A stretch of 64,000 nucleotides of DNA from Aspergillus flavus (taxonomy: Eukaryota > Ascomycota > Eurotiomycetes > Eurotiales > Aspergillaceae), in NCBI RefSeq assembly GCF_009017415.1, contig NC_092406.1, positions 4,030,001-4,094,000 on the forward strand, given 5' to 3'. The translations under genes and the position numbers were made by a program. Shown in pieces: positions 46,439 through 57,691 of the stretch (positions are counted from its first letter, which is position 1; the number at the start of each line of letters is the position of its first letter). The notes beneath the pieces are model-generated. The model saw only the letters and a program-made list of their open reading frames with translations. It was not told the origin of the DNA and ran no database searches.

Positions 46439-48830
46439 ATGTCTTCCGCTCAGCCTGTCGACGAATCAGACCGGCGTCATCCTCGACGTCGAGTACTTAA
46501 TCGTCCTCCGCCCTCGCTCTCGAGTGACTCGTCACCACCCCATCTACTCCCGTCGAATCTGCGCTTGATTAAAGGAGAAACTTTCCACTCTTCCAACCGA
46601 CCCAGATCCGACCGTGATCCCATCCTAGATTTAAAACTGTTACCACGCCGCTCTCCAACGTGTCCTAAAGCCCTGGAAGCTATAGCTGCCGGCCAGCGGC
46701 GTATGGCCCATATTCTTAACCGCTTCGATCTCGACTCTCTTTCAACGCGCGACTCATTGGAATCCCAAGACGAACTCCCTGTTCCTCGAGGCATTTTGAG
46801 GACACATGTTAAATCCAGTGCTTCTAAGGAGGATTCTACCAAGCAATCTGAACCTACTCCACAGGAGCCCAAGGAGTCACACAAGAAGATTCGAAGAGTG
46901 AATCACCACACATCCGACAGCGGCCTAGGCAGTTCTATTGGCAGCGCCGAAACCATGTCATCTACTAAGGGCAACGGTAAGTACTGGGTGACAAGTCATT
47001 CTTTGTCCGTTGCGGGCTAACTCCCTGACAGTGACAGCTGGCCAAGTGTGCCAAGCTAGCGTTGGACACAAACTGTCTGCTACTGCCCGCGTTGAGATAC
47101 AGGGCCGTATTCTTTTCCCCCTGCTTATGAAGGATAAGTTTCAGCTATTCCATCCTCTTGTTCGATGCGCCCATCAGCAAATCGAAAAACAGCAGCTCAA
47201 ATGTTTGCGTGATGTTGAAAAGACCCTTCTCTTTTCCACTCCTGTAAGTTGCCCGCCATAGTAACCCGTTGAGCATCGCTTATATCGTTTCTAGGACGTG
47301 AAAGCGCCCACTGCAGCCTGGTACTCCTTCTGCCGATTCACGATTCACTGCCTTCACGAGACTTCTGGTTATCTTCGGGGCAGAGATTTGACCTTGCCCA
47401 ACGATGTGCCATATTCGAACAACTACTTCCTCGACCTTATTACGCAGATCAACCGCTTCGCCAGGATTCGAGACGCAACCCGGTCCCGACAGGAATCTGC
47501 AACCAACGGCGAAAAGGCCGCTAAGTCCCTGTATGTTCATGTCCTTGGTTTCTGGAAGATGATGGCTGATTTCAATAATAGTGAACCCCGACTTACTCTT
47601 GAGGGTGGAATGTCCGAGACTGGACGGCCTGCTGAGTTGGTCATGCACAAGGATGGCAAGTCCATCTCCCTACAGACGGGAAAGCCATACGACGAGCACG
47701 CCATCCCAACCTTCAAGCGCACCCTGAGTGTTGAAACGGTTGACGAGGGAGTTGAACGGTCCATGGCCCGTCGCAAGAAGAATGCTCCCCCGATGGATAT
47801 CAACCAGAAGTGCCAGTTCTGCGACAAAGTCTTGAAGCGACCATGTGATCTTACGTAAGTGCCACACTCTCCTCTCATCCAAAATGTACATGCCATGTTA
47901 ATAAAAAGTAAAAGTAAACACGAGAAGACCCACTCGCGTCCTTACAAGTGCCCTGAAAGGGGATGCAAGTATTTCGAACTGGGCTTTCCGACCGAGAAGG
48001 AGACGGAGCGTCATTACAATGACAAGCACTGCAAGAACCCCCGGCTATTCAGATGCCATCAGCCTGGCTGCACCTACGCATCTAAGAGGGAGAGCAATTG
48101 CAAGCAGCACATGGAGAAGACGCACGGTTGGGTGTATGAACGGACGAAGAACAACGGCAAGAATAAACCTGTCAAGCAAGGGTCCGCTCAGCCTACCCCC
48201 CAAAGCAGCGGTATTCCATCTCCTGCTGCCTCCCACCCGACAGGTGATTTCTCTACACCCACGACGGGCCCCACTGTTTCCCCCAGTGAACCTCCTATCG
48301 CCTTCCCTGAAACAATACCGTTCTCATTCGCCGACCCTCCCGTTCCGACCCAGACCGAGGACTTTCAATTATTTTCAAACAGCCCCACTTCGCTTGGTGG
48401 TTCTCCCTACCATAACATGAGTGATGCCCAGGGGTTTCCACCTGGCGCAAACTTCGACCTGAACCAGCCCCAAGTGCCCGGTATTGGAAGTCCTGCCTCC
48501 GGATCGAGCGAGTTTCTCACACCACCCTCTGGAAGCACTCACTCCCCCTACGATCCTATCAATCCATTCCCCGACAGCTCGATGTTCTCATTTGAGCCGT
48601 ACATGCAGCCTAAGACCGAGGAGAGCTTGTTGTTCGTGAGCGGCGGATTTGGCGATGTGCCTAGTATGTTCGAGCAGAATCCCATGGATTTTCTGACCGA
48701 CCCGATGTACAACTCAAACTTTATGGGCTATGAGACTGTCCAGCCGCAGCTTGAGGCCAATCCAAATGCGCAGTTTGGACTGGATGGTTGGGATGATTTC
48801 ATGTGCAAACCCGACCAATCTTCCATGTAA
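46439..48830 (+). CDS. C2H2 zinc-finger transcription factor
   Basis: Four exons (46439-46976, 47032-47243, 47295-47854, 47915-48830), 741 residues. The N terminus is basic and Ser/Pro-rich; a fungal-specific regulatory region spans about 185-400. Finger 1 is at about 423-443 (CQFCDKVLKRPCDLTKHEKTH), split by an intron; fingers 2 and 3 follow (CPERGCKYFELGFPTEKETE, then CHQPGCTYASKRESNCKQHM). The C terminus from about 515 is Pro/Ser/Thr-rich and acidic, as in activation domains. The third intron uses an AAG acceptor, needed to join CDLT to KHEKTH. I do not recognise a named orthologue. The extended frame before 46439 begins with TTG, so the ATG is taken as start. Confidence 0.88.
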
Positions 48831-49498
48831 TGTGAAGGACCAGGACTATAGTCCCGTTATTGATGCAATGCTGTCTTATGGTATAAAACCTTCATTTTTG
48901 TTTTTAAAAATATGTGCAATACGCATGGTGTTTGGATAGGGGCCTCGTGTATTAACGGCTTTACGGCGGACTAACGGTGTTCGAATCAGCAAGAACTTGG
49001 TATCATTGGCTTTGGAAGTTTTCATCACTATTCTTCAACAAACACATTCAAATCAGATCAACATCTCATTTCTGTTAGCATTCTTTTGTACCATCGACAT
49101 CGAAAGTCGCATGTCACTATTTTAAGGACACAATCACTATCTTCAGAGCCTCTCTAATGTTTGGACGATAAATTGCTAGACATCTACACTCTTGCTCTTG
49201 GTTAGGAATTGCATACCATCCTCTAAGATCATACTTTATCCTTCCCTTGTAGTCCATAGTCAGTGTAGTCAGTTCTGTGTTTGACCGGGAGACACAGTAT
49301 CGACGGAGTTGTACACATGAAGGCAAGTAAGAGTGTCGATTTCATATTGTCGCTGTCTCTGCATGTTTAATGACCCCCTCGGTGGAGTGTTGCACAATGC
49401 GTGTCTCCTGTGGCCCGTGGACTACCTTCAGTTATTTATCCATGACTTGCTATCTGCTTACCACTTGCTCCCAGACAAATCCGATATCTTCACACTGA

Positions 49499-49556
<58 letters not shown>

Positions 49557-50004
49557 GCCTTGATGACACCCAAGTCTACCGTTAAGATATTGGACGACGC
49601 AGTTCGCTTTCAAGATCGAGACACATGACAATGAACACATGCACCGTCACAGTTTAAGGTCATAACCCAAATGGGCAATCTCGGACTGTGGAAGTAAAGA
49701 CCCATCTGTGAGAGAAATTAATACATGACCAGAACAAATCATTCAATTACACCATACTATATCCATCGTTCTTCGAGTAGCGGAAACAGGCATAGAAAAT
49801 CAAGCAGTAAAGGGCTGACCACCACCGTCTGACTACTGCAGGTGATCCTGCTCAGGCATTCAGCTCAGAGAGCGCACAAACCTTCAACCTGTTCAAGAAG
49901 ATCATATTCATATGTCCCTAAGAAACTTGGACCATTCCTATACAACGTCAAATACAGTAAACTTCATGCTTCATAATATTTTATGTTACAAGATTGGAAG
50001 TCAT
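48831..50004. other. Convergent spacer with poly-T tract
   Basis: About 1.2 kb between two gene ends; AT-rich, no supported gene, includes the T55 tract. Confidence 0.6.
49501..49555 (+). repeat. Poly-T tract (55)
   Basis: An uninterrupted run of 55 T between convergent genes. The exact length is likely uncertain in any assembly. Confidence 0.95.
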
Positions 50005-51661
50005 CTACCGAAATCTCTCGTAGAATCCCGCCTCCTCCATTCGCTCCTTGACCCTCTGGATTGTTTTCTCGTCGTATAGGTCTTCTGGTTTCTTTCCACC
50101 CAGGAGAACTTCCTTCTCGTGTCGGGCGCTCTCCTCCTTGGTCATACACACAAGGTCCTTCAGCTCAAACGGTAGGAATTTCTGTCCTTGCTTCTCCCAC
50201 TCAGGGTCAGGCACGAAGCCGCGAGCGGGCCGCTCCCATGGAACGAGGATGAGTCGGCCAGGAAGGCCGGTGATAGCACTCTTTCCTCGCCAGATGTCGT
50301 CCACAAGGAAAACGACGTCGCCCTTGGTAATTGGAAGACGAAGGCCAATGACATGTTGACCAACTTCAACTCTAGCCAACCGTTCCATGAAACCCTGGGT
50401 AGCCGTCTGGACCGAGTCATAAATTTTATCCTTGCCTTTTCTGGCAATGCTGTAGTCTCTCGGGTAACCTGCAATATCACAGATAACATGGTTTGCCACG
50501 GTGTATCCAAAAACCGCAGGCATGGTTCCAAGAACCGGTAGAATTCGCGCACGGAAGTCTGGCAGAACGCTGAGCTCGCCAACTTGGCCCTTATTGAATT
50601 CTTCCTCTGCAAGTGGCAAGAGACTAGCCTTGCCTGGGCCGGGCTTCTCTGTCGAGAATACGACCGGGATACCAGTGCTTACTCCGAGGATCTTAAGACG
50701 TCGACGAGTGCTGCGCGAGAGAGGGTCGTCCGTGCTTGTCGAGATATCGCCCACTGTTACGCACGTAGGATCGGACTTGCATCCTGCACCCATCGAAGAA
50801 ATTACGGGAATTGAGTGTGAATGACAGTAGTGTAGCAGCTCGACCTTGGAGGTGATGTTATCGATACAGTCCAGCACGTAGTCTGGCTTTCGCCCTTTGT
50901 CGCTATCGTCCATCGACCACGGAGCAAGTAAACCATCGGCAACAGATCCGCTGAAGAGTTCGTTTCGGCAGTCGAACTTAGTCCATGGTGTAATTTGTTC
51001 CAACCGTTTGCGGATGCAGTGCACCTTCGGCGTCCCGACATCAGCAAGCGTCGCGAGAGCATGTCGGTTTAGAGAGGATAATGTGACTTGGTCGAAATCA
51101 ATCAATCGTATCTTAGAAGCACCCGACCGGGAAAGGGAGGCTGCAGCATGCGACCCGACACCTCCACATCCCACAACTATTATAAAAGATGAACGAAGCT
51201 TCTCTAGACCCTCGTCGGTGAGGAAGACACGATTACGGGCAAGTTGTTCAAGGATAAGCTCTAAGCAAAATCGACAGTTAGCTAACAAGTCGAGATGACG
51301 TCCACAAGATATATGTATTTACCGTCGTCGTAGTCCCCCATCTGCGCTCTGCGCGCAAGCGCCGCACTGCGCTCATCTTCCTTGCTCAATTGTTGTACAG
51401 GGTCTGCGCCACCGAATTTGGTAAGCTACGGCAGAGTTAGCAATAAAGAGTATACCATATAGTGGGCAAGATAAATACCTTCGCGGCGATATGTTTCTCA
51501 TCGATATTCGGAATAGATGCTTTCAATTCCTTGACGGCTTCTTTCCTTTTGAGCGCTTGATACCCAAAGATAGCTCCTGCAACAGCAGCCCCCGAGAGCA
51601 CAGCTGTAGCGGCAAGCTGTGTCTGTTGGGAGCCAGCGTGCCGCTGTATCCAAGAAGACAT
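50005..51661 (-). CDS. tRNA threonylcarbamoyladenosine dehydratase (Tcd1/2-like)
   Basis: Three exons, complement(50005-51260, 51323-51425, 51479-51661), 513 residues. A hydrophobic N-terminal segment (about 17-37, then KRKEAVKE) predicts anchoring in the mitochondrial outer membrane, as for yeast Tcd1 and Tcd2. The ThiF/E1-like domain begins around 96; the nucleotide-binding loop GCGGVG is at 126-131, followed by IRLIDFDQVTLSSLNRHA and YVLDCIDNITSKVELL. Unlike true E1 enzymes, these proteins use ATP to cyclise t6A37 to ct6A37 in ANN-decoding tRNAs. The C-terminal 150 residues are a fungal extension. The start ATG faces a divergent interval with a possible noncoding transcript. Confidence 0.9.
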
Positions 51662-51950
51662 TTCAATAACCTATCTCTTATACCCTTCTCTTCCGGGTAT
51701 TATGTGATTTCTAAATTGAGCGCGGATGACAAGCGTCAATGAACAGTTCAAACGACCTAGTAATTCGTCAGGCCACTGCGCATAAGTTTTAAGAATGACT
51801 ATTTCTGGGGGAGATTCTTTTAGGAATCAAGAAGTACCTACCATTGCGATTCCAAGATAGAAGTGTCTATGCCTCATACGTAATGCCATAGAATTTCTCG
51901 GAGTCTCGTCGGCGGTCATCATACGGTCACGTGCGACCGTGCCATTAGTT
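51662..51950. promoter_or_regulatory. Probable bidirectional promoter
   Basis: About 290 bases between the dehydratase ATG and the first exon of the proposed noncoding transcript on the plus strand. The right part is pyrimidine-rich in the plus direction. Confidence 0.35.
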
Positions 51951-52230
51951 CTAGACAAAAACAACTCTTCTCCCTTCCCTCCTTCAGCAAGTTGGTTATC
52001 TAAGTCTGGCCGGCAAACCAGGTAAGTTATGCACTTTTACTATACGGCCGAGTTCTCCCACTGACTCAGACGTGTACAGATCTTAAGAATGACTACTTTT
52101 TCTTAATCCCGATGACGATAACCATTCACTAGAGCTTTTCATGACACCTGTGTATCGCACGATACAAGGCGATGGACTTTATCCTTCGCACTGCCGAATG
52201 GAAGAAGACATCATGCTGCAGCGTGGGTGA
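51951..52230 (+). ncRNA. Candidate spliced transcript without a good ORF
   Basis: After a CT-rich leader (51962-51985), CCAG|GTAAGT at 52021/52022 opens a 58-nt intron with CTGAC branch site that closes at TACAG (52079). No ATG in the exon upstream leads through the splice. Downstream ATGs open frames of only 5 to 29 codons; the largest is 52141-52230 (29 codons). The splice signals are as good as those of verified introns here. It may be a long noncoding RNA, an snoRNA host, or a microprotein gene. Ends of the transcript are unknown; coordinates are approximate. Confidence 0.35.
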
Positions 52231-53300
52231 TTGAGACAAGAACAGAGATCTAAGGGATTATAAAAAGCAAGTCTCTCGTACCAGTGTGGCGATGTCGCGT
52301 TGCGTTCACATGGTTGAACACAGTATATCTTCTAAAGCTCCTATCCTTTTTTTTTAATGCTTAAGATCTAAAAGCTGGGCTGTGCTTACACAATTTTATC
52401 TCCGTCCTTGGAAAACCGTTATTGCTCAACTGCGGGCACTGGAAGGGTACCCCAATTAATTGAACTCCTCGAGATTGCTCTCCTTTTGCTTCGATTAACC
52501 CACCCCAGGTATAGCAGATGTATGCCTCTTGACTCCCCTCGCACCGTATGATAACTAAATACTTCAATGCTCCTGATCAAATTACTCCGCTTACAACATG
52601 GCCAAAGAGTGAAAACCAAAATGACTCTTCTGACTGACTCATGACATGATTTACTTTGCTAGCTAACAGACAGACACCTTTTGTTTTCCTACCTGTTTTT
52701 CTTCTCCCTTTTTATTCCTTCAAGGCGTTCATAGGATTATGATTGCGAGCCCGGTGACGAGGTGAAACCAAAAGCCAAAGTTGTATGGTATCCGGCAATC
52801 ACGTGTGCAAACACGGTTCACAACAGCCTGGAAACCGATGAGAACCAGAGAGCTAATCTGAGGGCCATCCACCAATCCAATCTATTTGTTTATGTTTTGC
52901 TCTATTAGTAAAGAAGTGCTTCCAGGGTCTGGCAGTTGAAGTACATTATTATTCTATGTACATGAATTATCCTCAGTTATCTCGCTGCCGGTTTTAAAAA
53001 ATGATCTTGGCTTGGCCAATTAACCACTTCGAAGCCTAGTTCATAAGGATATAGAATGTAGAGTATATAGAAGAAACAAACACGCACGGCGTGTAAATAG
53101 ATCATTCGCTCGCTCGTAAAACAGATGCAAAAATTAGAGCGTCCAAGCCGGATACCTAGCCAACGAGAGCCAATGTTCGTTGACCCTAGCCTTAAAAAAA
53201 TTCATCCATTTGGATCTGCATACAGTTTCTCAGAAAAAGAATTAGGTATCCTGTAAATAGATAGGTCGACACTTAATTGGAATTTCTAAGCTTCTAAAGG
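52231..53300. other. Gene-free interval before SSU72
   Basis: About 1.1 kb, AT-rich, no ORF with recognisable domains. Part is the 3' untranslated region of the SSU72 gene on the minus strand. Confidence 0.6.
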
Positions 53301-54173
53301 CTAGAGCCAAGCCAATGTCCACAGCGCCGGCAAATTCGGCCACTTCTCCTGCCAGGCTGCAAGAATTTCCGGGACCTTCTCATCGAAACTCCTCCGAGCC
53401 TCACCGGTTCCGTTTTCCCAGCCTTCAGAGTTATTCGCTTTGCGTTCCTGGACGGCAGCCTCGTTGAGTCGATTAGCTAGTTCGAGAATGGCCTTCCCTC
53501 CGACTAGAGCTTCCTCGTGGTTATCTTTAATATCGACATTGAATACATGGACGGGTCGGTTGAGGAGCGATCCTTTATTCATGAGATCGTCAACAACGGC
53601 ATCCCAGCACCGCTCCTCACAGGTGATAATGACATCGACCACGCCGCCCTCGGTCCCCAGGGCGCCTTTGTCGCCTTTCGCGACGTGGTCCACGCGGGGC
53701 ATACCAGGGACCCAGTCTTGGAAGCGCTCCGGCCCCCATTTCAGGTTCCGGTTGCGTTCGAGCATGTTTAAAAGACCGTTGTTACGATAGAGCCTCTCAT
53801 CCTTGGAGTACAGTTCCTCGTACATTTGGGAATACGAGGTGGTATTGAAATTGTACACATTAGGTTGCGTGATGGATGGGCCTGGCAGACGGACCAGGGA
53901 TCCCGTCCCAAAGGAAATAACAGGGAAAGGAGACGGTGCAGTAGATAGACGGAGATGGGCTTCCATCGAACGGTTTTGGTTCGAGGCGCACACCGTGCAA
54001 AATCTAAGTTTGTAAGAGTCTGACTGTTGCTCCTGGGTAGGGGCGGCTGCAGTCCCGTCTGAAGACTCGGTCTCCGTTGGTGCTGCCATGGCAGACTCAG
54101 GAGGGGGAGGGGGAGGAGGCGGAGGATCCGGAGTTGCAGTGCCCGCACTGGCTAATCGTGGATCATAGGCCAT
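53301..54173 (-). CDS. ssu72: RNA polymerase II CTD phosphatase Ssu72
   Basis: Single exon, 290 residues. A long low-complexity N-terminal extension (about 50 residues with a run of nine prolines and an Ala/Thr/Ser stretch) precedes the Ssu72 domain. The active-site CX5R motif is CASNQNR at 62-68, in the usual context [32 protein letters not shown] and [16 protein letters not shown] are further family blocks, and the Asp of [14 protein letters not shown] is conserved. Ssu72 removes phosphate from Ser5 (and Ser7) of the polymerase tail as part of the cleavage/polyadenylation factor. Yeast Ssu72 is 206 residues; the extra length is the N-terminal extension. Confidence 0.95.
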   Translation of the reverse strand: MAYDPRLASAGTATPDPPPPPPPPPESAMAAPTETESSDGTAAAPTQEQQSDSYKLRFCTVCASNQNRSMEAHLRLSTAPSPFPVISFGTGSLVRLPGPSITQPNVYNFNTTSYSQMYEELYSKDERLYRNNGLLNMLERNRNLKWGPERFQDWVPGMPRVDHVAKGDKGALGTEGGVVDVIITCEERCWDAVVDDLMNKGSLLNRPVHVFNVDIKDNHEEALVGGKAILELANRLNEAAVQERKANNSEGWENGTGEARRSFDEKVPEILAAWQEKWPNLPALWTLAWL

Positions 54174-55063
54174 GTTGCAAAGAATTATACGCAGGCCAAC
54201 AGAATAATAAGTGTATGTGTGATGAGGAAGGGGAGGGTTCAGTAAGAATCAAGGAGGCTGGAAGATGTGTTCACTAGTTGGTCCCTGCAACGACTACGCG
54301 GTATTAGCAACGTCACACAAAACCAATTCGGTGAGTAACGACAGCAGAAAGCGAATTGCATTGATTCAGAAAGATGAAAAGCGTATAAATAGGTTTGTCC
54401 GCATAATGTTCTCGGACAGCTCCAATAATAGAGATCATCATGTAATGTAATTGGAATAAGAAAACGGGCGAAAGCAAAGGAAGGGTGTCCGTACCTTAGA
54501 GGATCGTCGCATTATCTGCAATTAAATCTATTAACTAAAGTTCTGCGGCTGCGTTTGTGATGAGCAAGGGCCGCAGCCCTGGAAGGTAAAGAGTGAAGAA
54601 GAACTTTGGGGGTATTTTGCATCCGCGTCGAAGCTTTTGTGGTCACGCGTGCTTAGTCAGCAATAGGTTTCCGAGGCTTTCTCAGGTATCCATACCCATG
54701 GGTGCCTCAGGACAAGGTGGGGCCGAGAACGTTCTTATGCAGAGATCCAAGACTCCCAAGGGCTTGTTGGTGTCACCTCTTGATATGTAAATATTTTTCT
54801 AAGTTGTGTTTTTGACATATGAAAGAAAGTCTATTGGACTAAATAACTATGTAGCCCATATACTACCATGCGTAAATACCAGACAAAGAACGCATGCACG
54901 GTCACATAGTTGGAGTGAGGGGCAACGAAGTGAATCTCAGTAGAAATACCACCGGGAATGCGCACCAGTAAATCCCCCACTAAACAACCACAAGAGAGCC
55001 CAAACACCGGACCAGCTGCTCCAGGAAAAATTAGGGAAAGAGAAGGAAGCGCAAGAACTCAAG
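54174..55063. promoter_or_regulatory. Divergent promoter region SSU72 / nicotinamidase
   Basis: About 890 bases between two divergent starts. No ORF or RNA gene is supported. Confidence 0.5.
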
Positions 55064-55833
55064 ATGAAGGCAGCCTTAGTCGTCGTTGACATGCAAGAGG
55101 ACTTCTGTCCACCCGTAGGTCGCCTTCAAAATCTACAACGCATTATCTAGGATGTCTGACACTTACGGATTCCCAACAGAACGGAGTTCTTCCGGTCCAG
55201 GAAGGGCGTGCAATCGCACCTATTATAAACGAGTTGTTGGCACACCAGGGGTTCGCGGTACGGGTGGCCACACAAGATTACCACCCAGTGGACCATATCT
55301 CCTTTGCCAACAGCCACCCCCGTCCCAACAACCGCCCTTTTGAGAGTGTGATAACCGTGAACAACCCAGCACCGGGGAAAGAGCACGAAACCAAGCCACA
55401 AAACCTCTGGCCAGCGCACTGTGTTGGGGAAACCAGGGGAGCCGAGATCATCCCCGAGATTCAGACCGATAACATCGACCTGTATGTGAAGAAAGGTATG
55501 CACTCTCAGGTGGAAATGTACTCCGCTTTTGCCGATGCTTTCGGGAATGTTGATCCTTCCATTACGGATCAATCGGTGGACGCCGACCTCAAGGACTTCC
55601 TGGCTAGCAAGGGCGTCACGGATGTCTTCGTGGTCGGTTTGGCGGGCGACTACTGCGTTAAGCACACAGCTATTGATGCCGCGAGGGTAGGCTTTAAGAG
55701 CTACGTGGTTGAGAATGCCACTCGGTGTGTCGTGCCGGGTTCGGGTTGGGACGGAGCCAAGCGGGAGTTGAGGGAGGCGGGAGTATCCATCATTCAATCA
55801 AATGGCCCTGAGATTTCTGGTCTGGCGATCTGA
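55064..55833 (+). CDS. Nicotinamidase (Pnc1 type)
   Basis: Two exons: a 51-nt first exon (55064-55114) and 55180-55833, giving 234 residues. The catalytic triad of the isochorismatase-like fold is Asp9 (VVDMQEDF), Lys122 (YVKKGM) and Cys176 (GLAGDYCVKHTA); the metal ligands are Asp50, His52 and His97 (DYHPVDH, LWPAHCV). Positions of Asp9-like, Lys122 and metal residues agree closely with yeast Pnc1. It hydrolyses nicotinamide to nicotinate and ammonia in the NAD salvage pathway, thereby relieving sirtuin inhibition. It lies on the opposite strand to ssu72 with a shared upstream region. Confidence 0.95.
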
Positions 55834-56694
55834 GCTCTCAGATTGTATCGTTCAATTGTGACTGACCAGGGTGGACTCTTTCAGGATCATTGTTTTGTGG
55901 ATGGCGGTGTGCTTGTTCTTGTTGGTCTGGCCATCATAGATAGTCGTTAGGTAGGTAGTATAGCAGTTACCCGAAATGAATGACGATTTCAGTAGCAGTT
56001 TAAATAGTTCAGCTTGATCTGGAACTGTAGCTTTCGACATGTCCTATATACTAATGCACCATGTATTCCCGATTGAATTGATCCTGTAGTAGATAAGGAC
56101 AAACGGTGTACTTTAACGAGGGCCACTTAATGCAACGGCCCCAACGCCACAATTCTTCTAGTGACAATGTTCGATGTGATAGACTAATAGTCACATTGAG
56201 ATATCCCAGGCCATCTGAGGCGACTTGGACTAGAATCGACCAACATACCTGGATGATACTCGGTATATTCGATACGAAGCTACGGCATGACAGGTCTCCA
56301 CTGTGACGTATGTCTGCGCATCCCTTCAATGGCGATAACCAACTCCCAACTAGCGAAAAAGGCAATCACCGATTAGAAAAGCCCCCAGCTAGGATGAGAT
56401 CTTTGATTGCCCATCATGAAACAAGGGCGTGTGGTAGCCGTAAGCCGATAATCCCTTCTTGAATGGTTCCGGGGCGTGGGTCATAGAACGACGATCCTCG
56501 AAACCGTCGCTTGCCACGCATTCGGAAGCAATCCCCGACCGTTATTAGGTATGGGGTAACCAAATCACGTCTCCTTTTCTTTGTTTACAGGGTCCTCCCA
56601 CTGCTCCCACACAAGACCCTGACCATACTCTGTCTTTTGTATCTGCTAGACCTTGTCATACACTGGCTATTTGGATCTTGTGTGTACATACGTC
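55834..56694. other. Spacer nicotinamidase / DUF3605 gene
   Basis: About 860 bases, 3' region of one gene and promoter of the next, both plus strand. Nothing further recognised. Confidence 0.6.
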
Positions 56695-57691
56695 ATGGCT
56701 ACCACGCTTAGACCTTCTGTTTCCGTCGCAACATTCACTTTCCTCGATAGAAAGTTGCAAGCGCCCGATGTGAGCGCTGCTACGACGCTCTCGCACCCGA
56801 CCACCAACCTGTCGGGCGATTCCTTGCCGTATTGGCTGGTCAACGTCCCTCCTGACAGATGGCCGGCTGAATGCCCTAGCTTTCTCCGTGATATCTGTGA
56901 GAAGAATATCCAAATACTGTCGACTCCTGACGAACAATATGAGAGACAAGGGTGGGGACTAGTGAAGGAGATCGTCCGTGAGTGTTCAACGGTGTGTAGG
57001 GGATTGTTGGGGACCGCATCTGATGATCTAGGAACCAATCAAATCGATCGCTTCCAACGCCTTCCCAGTGATCTGAGAAAGTACCTCGAATACAAGGAGT
57101 GGATTGTCGCCGAGTATGGATCCATCATGCGGTTTGTTGTGAAGGAGCGACTACGCTGGGGAGAAGGCAGTCCTGACGACCTTAAGCCCAGAGGGCGCCC
57201 ATTTGAGTTTGACGGTGAGTTCGTGTTCAATCCCGCGCGATATAGATCTCTGTGAACCGAGTCGCTGATATTATATGTAGAGGATATTCGAATTTTGCAC
57301 AACGACTGGCCGTACGGAATCGAGAAAGATATCGTCCATTTAGTAGTGTGGACCAAGTTCGAGCTGGAAGATGATCCGGTGACCGACGATCTGACACCGC
57401 GGGCCAGGCAAGAGATTGATAACTATGTGAAGAAGACATTTTGCTCGCGAGTACCATCAGAGAAAGTATGTATCCCGTGCGTGCGGTGGGTGTGATGTCT
57501 GCGGCCTTCGTGATTCCGTCCCATGGTCAAGTGACGACTGACCATTATTGCAGGTCATCTGGTTCAAGAACTGGAAGTCTCTCAAGTCAGTGCATGCGGT
57601 CGAACATTTTCATGTCATGCTATATAAACCGGATCCAGAATTCCTGAAAGAAATCACTGGAAGGGATGTACCGATGGTTGCAAGGATGTGA
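56695..57691 (+). CDS. DUF3605 protein, GIG1 (GlcNAc-induced) family
   Basis: Three exons (56695-57214, 57281-57465, 57554-57691), 280 residues. DUF3605 blocks are [29 protein letters not shown], then after the first intron [20 protein letters not shown] and [17 protein letters not shown], and [19 protein letters not shown]. Candida albicans GIG1, a member, is induced by N-acetylglucosamine and lowers chitin-related sensitivity; its biochemical activity is not established. The frame extends upstream only through a TTG codon, so ATG at 56695 is the start. No signal peptide or membrane segment. Confidence 0.85.
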
